From positions 1 to 46,523 of the forward strand of contig JAGGRY010000052.1 in NCBI GenBank assembly GCA_021159365.1: a stretch of DNA of 46,523 nt, given 5' to 3'. Under the pieces are notes generated by a model, which saw only the letters and a list, made by a program, of their open reading frames with translations, searched no databases and was not told where the DNA came from. Positions 39,240-46,523 of this stretch are shown piece after piece; position 1 is the first letter of the stretch; each line of letters opens with the position of its first letter. A program made the position numbers and the translations under genes. Origin of the DNA: Nitrososphaerota archaeon. GTDB taxonomy: Archaea > Thermoproteota > Nitrososphaeria_A > Caldarchaeales > Wolframiiraptoraceae.

Positions 39240-40031
39240 ATGAAGATTGTTAGGTTGAAGACGGGCGTCGAGGGAATCGATAAGCTCCTCGAAGGAGGGA
39301 TACCTGAGGGGTTCTTCGTCGCGGTTACGGGAGAGCCTGGATGTGGGAAGACGATCTTCTCGATTCACTTCATCTATCAGGGAGTTCTCGATGGAGACAA
39401 GTGTATTTATGTCACAACCGAGGAGAGCAGGGAGTCTATTATGAGACAAGCTGCTCAATTCAACATGAACTTCGAGAAGGCCATTGAAGAAAAGAAGCTC
39501 ATAGTAATCGACGCTTTGATGGGCAGAGAAGATAGATGGAGTCTCCAAAGCCTAGATATGGAGGCGCTCGTCGATAAGATAATTGAAGCGAAGAAGGAAC
39601 TCGGATATGGTAGAGCCAGGGTTGCGATAGATAGCTTATCCGCATTCTGGCTTGATAAGCCCGCGATGGCGAGGAGATACAGCTACTTCATCAAGAAGGT
39701 CTTATCAAAGTGGAACTTCACGATAATAGCCGTGAGCCAATACGCGATAACGACCGCTGAAAGCTTCGGCTGGGGCGTCGAACACATAGCCGACGGAATA
39801 ATCAGGTTTAGGAGAATCTTAAGAAGCGGAGAGCTGAAGAGATTCATCGTGGTCGAGAAGATGAGGCAGACGAACCATAGCAGGTACCTCTATGAGATAG
39901 ATATCAAGCCTGGAATAGGGATGACCGTTTTAGGCAGAGTTAGGAGAAGAGTTGAAGACTATAAGCTTCCATCAGAGGTTATGAGAAAGATCCTTGAAGC
40001 AAAGCTCAGATCTGAGGGAGAACTTCTATGA
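39240..40031 (+). CDS. KaiC-like RecA-superfamily ATPase
   Basis: 263 aa; TGVEGIDKLLEGGIPEGFFVAVTGEPGCGKTIFS, ARVAIDSLSAFW. Confidence 0.93.
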   Translation: MKIVRLKTGVEGIDKLLEGGIPEGFFVAVTGEPGCGKTIFSIHFIYQGVLDGDKCIYVTTEESRESIMRQAAQFNMNFEKAIEEKKLIVIDALMGREDRWSLQSLDMEALVDKIIEAKKELGYGRARVAIDSLSAFWLDKPAMARRYSYFIKKVLSKWNFTIIAVSQYAITTAESFGWGVEHIADGIIRFRRILRSGELKRFIVVEKMRQTNHSRYLYEIDIKPGIGMTVLGRVRRRVEDYKLPSEVMRKILEAKLRSEGELL

Positions 40032-40132
40032 ACCAAGTAAGATTCATCCAGCCTTTTTCCAACGAATAACATTGCATCCACATATCCATTCCATCAACAA
40101 ATATCCAAGCAGTGATCAAAGCCCTAAGATAT

Positions 40133-40210
<78 letters not shown>

Positions 40211-40226
40211 AGCTTTATTGGTTGGA

Positions 40227-40357
40227 GGCGATAAAAACAATGGCTTGGTTTTATGAATACTTTTCGCCGGCGGAGCATGCTCTGATGTCGGCAATAATTT
40301 GGCCGATAAACGTAGGCTAAGGGGAAGATTTTGAGACAAAATTCTGCCTACTTATCG
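40227..40357. ncRNA. Candidate structured RNA or leader
   Basis: CGATAA/TTATCG + GTAGGC/GCCTAC + ATTTTG/CAAAAT coaxial stem 40304-40357; palindrome GAGCATGCTC 40273-40282. Confidence 0.35.
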
Positions 40358-40419
40358 AATTTGCGGGTTGGATGCTTTGGGGTAAGATCTTAAAACATTT
40401 TTAGCGAAGCTGATCCTGT

Positions 40420-41322
40420 TTGATCGGAGGAAGAGTTCCTGTGGATGAAGCTGACCTCATAAAGTCTCATTACGGAAGACTGGAGGTTAGGAAGGAGATC
40501 GCCGAATACTGTAATGGTAGGTGGGTTGCCATTCACTGTGAGGAAGTGGATGATGAGGGAGTTAGGGTTATGGTGAGATATGAGCGGAGGTCGAGGAGAC
40601 CTTTAACGATAAGTTCTGAGGCCGATGTGCTAAGGGTTCTTGAAGAGTTTAGGGATTTGAGGCCAAGATCATTTTATGCGACGGCTCACAGCTACTCAAG
40701 ATTGATGAGTGTTGAAGACACGCTGGATAGGAGGAACATGATATCATCTATGCCGACGTGGGATATAGACTCTAAGGATGGAGATTGGAGGAAAGTGATT
40801 AAGAAGGCGGAGGAGATCGTGGAGATCCTCGAGAAGCTTGGAATCGTGAAATCAATCTTCTTCAAATGGAGTGGTAGAGGAGCTCACATACACATCCATG
40901 GAGAGGCATTTAGCCCAGAGATCAGGAAAAAGATAGATCCACTCGACATATCATACTCAATAACTCAATACGTGATCAATAGATTAAGTCCATCAAGCGG
41001 CGTGGTCGTGGAGAACAAGATAGATCTGCAGAGAGTTTTCACAGCTCCACTATCGCTTCACAGAATGCTCGATAGAGTCGCCGTCTGCCTAAAACCGGAT
41101 GAGATGAGCGAATTCGATATAGAGTGGACTGCTCCAGCATCATTCAAACATGATCCAAGTTCTTGGAGAAGATACGTGGTGGGCGAGGGAGACGAGCTTG
41201 CCGAGAGGGCTTTCTCCGCAATCGGCCCATATATCGTCAGAAGAATCAGGCGGAAGAGGAAGCATAAGCCCCTCGATAAGCAGATTCTTGAGACGTTTAA
41301 GAAATTGGAATCAAGACTTTAA
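40420..41322 (+). CDS. Archaeo-eukaryotic primase (AEP/PriS-like) domain protein
   Basis: 300 aa; PTWDIDSKDGDW (DxD), FFKWSGRGAHIHIHGEAFS (sxH), FTAPLSLHRMLDRVAVCL. Confidence 0.8.
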   Translation: MIGGRVPVDEADLIKSHYGRLEVRKEIAEYCNGRWVAIHCEEVDDEGVRVMVRYERRSRRPLTISSEADVLRVLEEFRDLRPRSFYATAHSYSRLMSVEDTLDRRNMISSMPTWDIDSKDGDWRKVIKKAEEIVEILEKLGIVKSIFFKWSGRGAHIHIHGEAFSPEIRKKIDPLDISYSITQYVINRLSPSSGVVVENKIDLQRVFTAPLSLHRMLDRVAVCLKPDEMSEFDIEWTAPASFKHDPSSWRRYVVGEGDELAERAFSAIGPYIVRRIRRKRKHKPLDKQILETFKKLESRL

Positions 41323-42582
41323 CCTATTCACTTCATTTAGTAGGGAGCTTAATCCATGTTCCGCCACGTGGCCGGCGAGGTATCCGGCTGCTGAAAGAGC
41401 TCTAAATGGATCAACCCTATATGCCGTGAAGGTTATCGAGAGTCCTATGAGGGCGTTTAATCCAACTTCATTTAGAGGTCTATCTATCCAACTCAATTTG
41501 CATCTTGATCCATTTGATAGAAAATCCGTTTTCCCTCCATAGATGTAGATCACTTTATTTAAGTCTGAAGCTTTCTTCGTCAATTCGTCGCAGATCTTTC
41601 CAGATGATTGATCAATTCTTAATCCAATTTTATTCTCAGCCTCCTTCCAATCGATTATCGTCGCCATGTGGATCTTTTCATCGAGTAGGTTGAGGGAGAT
41701 TATTGTAGATGCATCTCTACATGAATCCACGAGATCGGTTTTTGTTCCAAGATACGCGATCCTTCCTTTAGCATCTCCTCCAAATCTATATGTGAGGTTG
41801 AACATCTTAAGAATCTCGACGACATCCTCCGAAACATCATCGAGTAAGACTACTTCAAGCTTATCTCTCATCATGTTTAAGGCAAGTCTGGCGTCTCCAG
41901 GTCCCATAATTAACTCGGCTTCAGGGGGAATTCCTATTGGAGCCACGACGACTTCTCCGCAATAGTCTCCGGCGGCAGGTAACCCTAGCTTCGGTCTATG
42001 AAACGTAACTGTTAGGTTTGCGTCAACTGCTATGTCTTTGACTTCCCCCGTATCTGGATTGACTCCTGATGGTATATCGACCGCCACCTTCAGTCCTCTC
42101 GCAGAGTTAATCAAGTTGATCGCGGATCTCCAAGGCTCCCTTATCTCTCCCTTGATACCAGTCCCGAAGATCGCGTCTATAATCGCCTCGGCCTCCATTA
42201 TGTCTCTCCGAACATCCTCAAGATCTTCTAAGCTCTTCACGTTCTTGAACTCTATCGTCCCCCTCATCTTCATTATGATCTCGAAATTCTTCTTGGCTTC
42301 AGGTGTTCTGATCTTGCTTTGATCACCTAGTAAGATAACTGTGACCCGTGCTCCGAGGCCGGCCATGTGTCTAGCGGCGACGAATCCATCTCCGCCGTTA
42401 TTTCCTGTTCCACATATAACTACTATCTTCTTCTCGGCCAGTCCTCCTAGCCATTGATAGACTGTTCTCGCGACGCTTGATCCAGCATTCTCCATCAGGA
42501 GGATTCTATCTACTCCAAGCCACTCCGCATTTTCATCTACGGCCCTCATCTCGGCTGAAGATATTCCTCCCCAACTCTCCAA
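41311..42582 (-). CDS. nnrE: NAD(P)H-hydrate epimerase (NnrE) with degenerate C-terminal domain
   Basis: 423 aa; GNNGGDGFVAARHMAGLGARVTVILLG, DAIFGTGIKGEIREPW, VDIPSGVNPDTGE; C-terminal DPFRALSAAGYLAGHVAEHGL resembles the end of a dehydratase domain. Confidence 0.88.
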   Translation of the reverse strand: MESWGGISSAEMRAVDENAEWLGVDRILLMENAGSSVARTVYQWLGGLAEKKIVVICGTGNNGGDGFVAARHMAGLGARVTVILLGDQSKIRTPEAKKNFEIIMKMRGTIEFKNVKSLEDLEDVRRDIMEAEAIIDAIFGTGIKGEIREPWRSAINLINSARGLKVAVDIPSGVNPDTGEVKDIAVDANLTVTFHRPKLGLPAAGDYCGEVVVAPIGIPPEAELIMGPGDARLALNMMRDKLEVVLLDDVSEDVVEILKMFNLTYRFGGDAKGRIAYLGTKTDLVDSCRDASTIISLNLLDEKIHMATIIDWKEAENKIGLRIDQSSGKICDELTKKASDLNKVIYIYGGKTDFLSNGSRCKLSWIDRPLNEVGLNALIGLSITFTAYRVDPFRALSAAGYLAGHVAEHGLSSLLNEVNRLKS

Positions 42583-42634
42583 TCTATCACCTATCCTTAG
42601 ATAAGTTTATGCATGTTAAAAATATGTTGAGGTT

Positions 42635-43285
42635 CTAGGCTGGTGTTTCTTCGGGTATCGTGAAGAATGCTATGATCGAGAAAACCGTCGCCAATAATCC
42701 TAGAATCGCCGCTATCAATATAGGCCAGAGAATTCTCATGAGTAAGATGAAGATGTTTCCAGCAATCATGCCCGGCAAAAGTCCTTTAAACATCTTAGGA
42801 GCGCTCATAACAGTAAAGATCATGATCGGTATCGCTATCACCGCCACTATTATAGTCGCTATTCTAAGCCATCCACCAACCTTAAACCACGTATTCTGAA
42901 AGATCTTCGAAGCCCTAAAATGCGACGCTATCTCAGCTATCAGTTCCGCTAATCCGATGATAGCCGTAGCTAAGCCTATGGCCACGAAGACTCCAGTGAA
43001 CGCGAGGATATTCTTCAAGAATTCTGTCGGGGGCGTTTTAAGGGATGGCTGCATAGTTCCGGGAATAAATCCGGGAATCGTCATGAAAATTACTCCGGCG
43101 GAGACTATACTCATCACGAATGCGATTATCATCAATACTCCTGTCACCGTGAATAATGTCTGCTTCAGATCTTTTCCCATCATGATCCAAGCTATCGCGA
43201 CTAATATTAAGGCGATGAAGTTAACATAAGGTATTAGCATGATGATGTATCCGATTCCTCCAAGCCACTTGTATGTTCTTCCCAT
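42635..43285 (-). CDS. DUF996-like polytopic membrane protein
   Basis: 216 aa; GRTYKWLGGIGYIIMLIPYVNFIALILVAIAWIMM and multiple TMs. Confidence 0.75.
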   Translation of the reverse strand: MGRTYKWLGGIGYIIMLIPYVNFIALILVAIAWIMMGKDLKQTLFTVTGVLMIIAFVMSIVSAGVIFMTIPGFIPGTMQPSLKTPPTEFLKNILAFTGVFVAIGLATAIIGLAELIAEIASHFRASKIFQNTWFKVGGWLRIATIIVAVIAIPIMIFTVMSAPKMFKGLLPGMIAGNIFILLMRILWPILIAAILGLLATVFSIIAFFTIPEETPA

Positions 43286-43320
43286 GCTCGATTGAAGCTT
43301 TCCGCCGTATAAATATCTTA

Positions 43321-43983
43321 TTAGTTTTTGTCAGTTTTGCTCGATATCATGGAGTTTATCATGGATTTGATCGCGGCCATGAATCCGGATCTTTCGGCGG
43401 ACTTCATAACTTCTTCCCAATCAATTCTCAAGAGGAGTATTGTTATTATTATCATGGCTATTAGGGCTATGAATGTTGCAGTTAATCCGCCACCTTGTCC
43501 GAGGAAAATGCCCGCCAAATCGAAGTATAGTCTTCCACCATAGGCGACGATCCATGAGAGAATTATCTTCCCTAAAGCATTTGCAAACATGAACTTGATT
43601 AGATCGAATCCGGCCAAGCCTATCGGTATGTAGATTATGTCATCTGGAAGTGGAGTTAAGGCGAAGAGGAACACCGCTAATGCGCCATATTTTCCGATAG
43701 CCCTTCCAAGGATCGTCATCTTCCTTCTTCTCTCCTCTTTCAATAATCTTCGACCGAATCTCCCAAGCCCATAAGACGTTAATTTTCCAATAGCTCCACC
43801 TATTCCGGCAAGTATTCCTAATAGGAGAGGATCCAATGTCTTCGACATGAGAACTATCGGGATCAGATATGGGACTGGGAGGAATGGTATCAGGCTTCCC
43901 AAAACCGATATCAGAAATGCTCCAACATAACCATATGCCTGGAGTGCTTCAAAGACCCCCTGATAGAAGCCTTCATTCATCAC
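43321..43983 (-). CDS. VTT/DedA-like membrane protein
   Basis: 220 aa; SVLGSLIPFLPVPYLIPIVL..., GALAVFLFALTPLPDDIIYIPIGLAGF. Confidence 0.82.
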   Translation of the reverse strand: MMNEGFYQGVFEALQAYGYVGAFLISVLGSLIPFLPVPYLIPIVLMSKTLDPLLLGILAGIGGAIGKLTSYGLGRFGRRLLKEERRRKMTILGRAIGKYGALAVFLFALTPLPDDIIYIPIGLAGFDLIKFMFANALGKIILSWIVAYGGRLYFDLAGIFLGQGGGLTATFIALIAMIIITILLLRIDWEEVMKSAERSGFMAAIKSMINSMISSKTDKN

Positions 43984-44015
43984 CTTTTAGCAGATAAAAG
44001 CATGTCATCGCTAAA

Positions 44016-44480
44016 TTAAGGTATTGTGGATGTCCTCGCAGCTCTTTTAACCTCATGCAGGACATCGTCACTGAATCCATGTTGTTTAAGCCCTCTAAGC
44101 ATGGCGCTCACATAATCTCTCGATGGAACGATCCAGCCTCTTCTCGGATTCACGGCGATATGGGTTATGGCCTTGACCCGGCCGACATCCTCAACACTTA
44201 TCTCGACGCTCATCCTCGCAGCCCTACTTGGAAGCCCCTCAAGTCTATCAAGCTTCTTAAGCTGCTCACTCGTTATTTTATAGGCTACTCCATAAACCCT
44301 CGACGCCTCATCTTCAATGAGATTTGCCACACCACCTCTCCAGCTCTTCGAATATGCGTTAAAGACTAGCTTAAATCCTCTTAACTCCGCTTTCCGGGCA
44401 TCTATCCATCCTCCGATACACTTCTTCATCAAAGATTTATTTAGAGACCATCCATAGGCGAAGTACCATAACTCCCCCAT
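44016..44480 (-). CDS. Gamma-glutamylcyclotransferase-like (AIG2-like) protein
   Basis: 154 aa; YFAYGWSLNKSLM...ELRGFKLVFN...VYGVAYKITSEQLKKLDRLEG. Confidence 0.85.
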   Translation of the reverse strand: MGELWYFAYGWSLNKSLMKKCIGGWIDARKAELRGFKLVFNAYSKSWRGGVANLIEDEASRVYGVAYKITSEQLKKLDRLEGLPSRAARMSVEISVEDVGRVKAITHIAVNPRRGWIVPSRDYVSAMLRGLKQHGFSDDVLHEVKRAARTSTIP

Positions 44481-44601
44481 TCAGTAAGTAATTGTTTTTA
44501 TCGCCTAAATATGCGTATCTCTTGAGAATCCTCATAGACGTTTATTGGGAGAGTCTGATCGCTTCGCCACGGTTTATATTTGAGCAAATGCACGTTAATC
44601 C

Positions 44602-44868
44602 ATGAAAGTGCAAGGTCGAGCAACCCATTCACAATGCATGAATTATAGGGATGGATTCTGCACCCTCTATGGAATCCGTGTCTCGCCAAACGGGCCAGCG
44701 TGTCCGAATTTTGCGCCAAGAGAGATCTTTCAAGGGACGGTCCCATCTAAAACATATCCACAGCCGTGGCCTCAGCCTGCGTCGATGGGAACATGGGGCG
44801 GTTGGAGAGGGGCTTTAAGGAGAATGAGGATGAGGAGAATGCGCATGAGGCATGGATGGAGACGATGA
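44602..44868 (+). CDS. Small Cys-containing protein with Arg/Met-rich tail
   Basis: 88 aa; CMNYRDGFCTLYGIRVSPNGPACPNF and RRMRMRRMRMRHGWRR. Confidence 0.6.
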   Translation: MKVQGRATHSQCMNYRDGFCTLYGIRVSPNGPACPNFAPREIFQGTVPSKTYPQPWPQPASMGTWGGWRGALRRMRMRRMRMRHGWRR

Positions 44869-45078
44869 GAACTTGCTAAAAGATGGATCAACGAAAAAGT
44901 TGAAGATAGATTTTGTCAGGCTTGATGTTTATCTCTTTGCAAGGAGAATCTATGAGCCTACATAGAAAATTAAACGAAGAATTGATTCCTTCAAGGGAAT
45001 GATTCAAGACAATAACATCATCGAGTCGACAATCCACTTAACAACTCTTCACAATCAAGATCTCATACAAAAATGAAA

Positions 45079-45185
45079 TGCCGGGGGCGGGATTCGAACC
45101 CGCGACTTCGGGGATGCACCCTCCGACCAGATTCTCCATCGAGGATTATGAGCCCCGCACTCTAACCAGGCTGAGTTACCCCGGC
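45079..45185 (-). tRNA. tRNA-Met (CAT), probably elongator, with ~32-nt anticodon-loop intron
   Basis: Exons fold as GCCGGGG...CGGGG-CTCATAA-CCCCG...GCGGGTTCGAATCCCGC-CCCCGGC-A; ~32 extra nt after the anticodon. Confidence 0.92.
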
Positions 45186-45813
45186 CTATTAACTCAGGTT
45201 GCTTCCGCTTTCTTAAACTTTTCCTCTCTCCGTTCTTCATCTTCCCTCATTTTTGGATATGTTCTCAGATGATTAAATCTCTTTCCATATCTTGATGGCA
45301 TGGATTGGATTCAAGTCGGCTTGGTTTATTCGATTATGGGCTGGCTTCGGAATAAAGTGAATTACAAGGCTGATTTACCGAGTGAAGAGGAGATTGCTAA
45401 GAGAATTGAATGGTTAAGCTGAGAAGGCTTAATTAGTCGCCCTTCATGACCTTGATCGATGATCTATCTTTAATGCTTGAAGAAGCCAAGGCGAGCAAGA
45501 TCTATTTCAATAAACGTGAATTCTTGATAACGGTTGCTCAAGGGCTGGTGATCGGCTTATTCATGGGTGGACTTGATCTCCCACTTGATATCTCAGTTTC
45601 CTTGGCGACCCAGATAGACTCCTAATGATAATGGTACTCCAGAATCTGCAGCTTCTTCACAAAATTCTTTCTTATTTGTATGCTCAGTATGTTTTAATTA
45701 TTTTCAGTTTTATTAGGCATCTTGAATGCCTGTTAAGATGAGATCATGAAGAGATAACTGAATATGCTCATAAACAAGCGCATCGATCTCAATAGCGGCT
45801 TAAGGACTATTCG

Positions 45814-46425
45814 CTAAGATTCAGAGTCCAACGACGGCGCAGGCTTTGAGTTCGTGACTTTTTCTACTTCTTTGAAAGCACCATCGATTTTCGTCCTTAA
45901 GTTAAATGTAAACCATTCAACTCTTTTTTGCTGCACCAACCTTCTAACCATATTTTCTCTTTTACTCAACGTTCCGCTCTGAGAAGTCTTGACCTCAATG
46001 AAAATTATCTTATCAGGATATCCTTCTGATAAGCCTTTAAACGCTATGAAATCTATCGGCGCCCCTATGAATTTAAGGTCCCTCGGGTTTACTCCTAGTT
46101 CACTAATTAGATACAACGGTGCTATTTGCTCTCCAATTTTACCTATTAAAACATGCGCCGACCTTAAAATGGCATCTTTTCTTATTTGTTCTGTAGTAGT
46201 TTGTTTCCATTTTTCGAATAAGGCTTTAGCCTCATCTGTTAGCGCTTTTTCTTTCCATTGATTGAACTTATATTCAGCCTCTTGGGTTAGTATATGTTCA
46301 AGTTCAGCATATTTGAGTGCTAGCTCGGAGTGAAAAAAAATCCTAAGCCTCAAATACTTTAATGACACAAAGATCAGTAATACTAAGACCACTATAAGAG
46401 AGAAAAGGAGAATCTGTTCAGACAT
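45814..46425 (-). CDS. TM-anchored Holliday-junction-resolvase-related endonuclease (COG4741-like)
   Basis: 203 aa; N-terminal TM, coiled coil, GAPIDFIAFKG...DKIIFIEVKTSQSGTLS PD-(D/E)XK. Confidence 0.8.
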   Translation of the reverse strand: MSEQILLFSLIVVLVLLIFVSLKYLRLRIFFHSELALKYAELEHILTQEAEYKFNQWKEKALTDEAKALFEKWKQTTTEQIRKDAILRSAHVLIGKIGEQIAPLYLISELGVNPRDLKFIGAPIDFIAFKGLSEGYPDKIIFIEVKTSQSGTLSKRENMVRRLVQQKRVEWFTFNLRTKIDGAFKEVEKVTNSKPAPSLDSES

Positions 46426-46439
46426 TAATTTACTGTTCC

Positions 46440-46471
46440 TGTCATGAGATATAAGTTTTTGTCATGAGATA
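46440..46471. repeat. Direct repeat TGTCATGAGATA x2, 20-bp period
   Basis: Copies at 46440-46451 and 46460-46471 upstream of the COG4741-like gene. Confidence 0.6.
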
Positions 46472-46523
46472 AATGTAGAAATTGTGACGCAGTTAACATT
46501 TTAACCGGAGATCTGAGGGAAGT

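Noticed and set aside
45055-45272. ORFs on both strands across tRNA-Met
   Set aside because: Translation of tRNA sequence; artefact.

Overview
46.5-kb archaeal chromosomal segment, probably a thermophile of the TACK/Thermoproteota type (Alba, archaeal MAT, RIO2, LSm, NucS, split NnrD/NnrE, intron-containing tRNA-Met). That placement is an inference from gene content. Most of the window is dense housekeeping sequence: ileS, rio2, lsm, MAT, nucS, GGPP synthase, guaB, thiI, an e-MtaB-like methylthiotransferase, gdhA, thiolase, an ATP-type PEPCK, a dpp/opp ABC operon, alba, nnrD and nnrE. It carries three tRNAs: Cys-GCA, Glu-CTC and an intron-containing Met-CAT. I found no CRISPR array, transposase or integrase. 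The items most worth follow-up are: (1) a same-strand cluster (~26.3 to 17.7 kb, minus strand) built on a MoxR/DUF58/DUF4129-like module, with sequon-rich ectodomain proteins, an unlisted 54-aa membrane ORF, a PIN-domain ATPase that has lost its Walker motifs, and a small membrane protein resembling the C-terminal domain of eukaryotic OST3/OST6 (MAGT1/TUSC3); (2) a well-formed C/D-box sRNA at 11279-11327 whose two guides are partly complementary to each other; (3) a 48-codon homoserine-kinase N-terminal relic overlapping the start of nucS; (4) several hairpin-dense intergenic regions that may be structured RNAs; (5) a presenilin-like and a prepilin-type GxGD protease close to a substrate-binding protein with a pilin-like N-terminus; (6) an NnrE with a decayed dehydratase domain next to a stand-alone NnrD. 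All family names come from motif recognition by eye; no searches were run.
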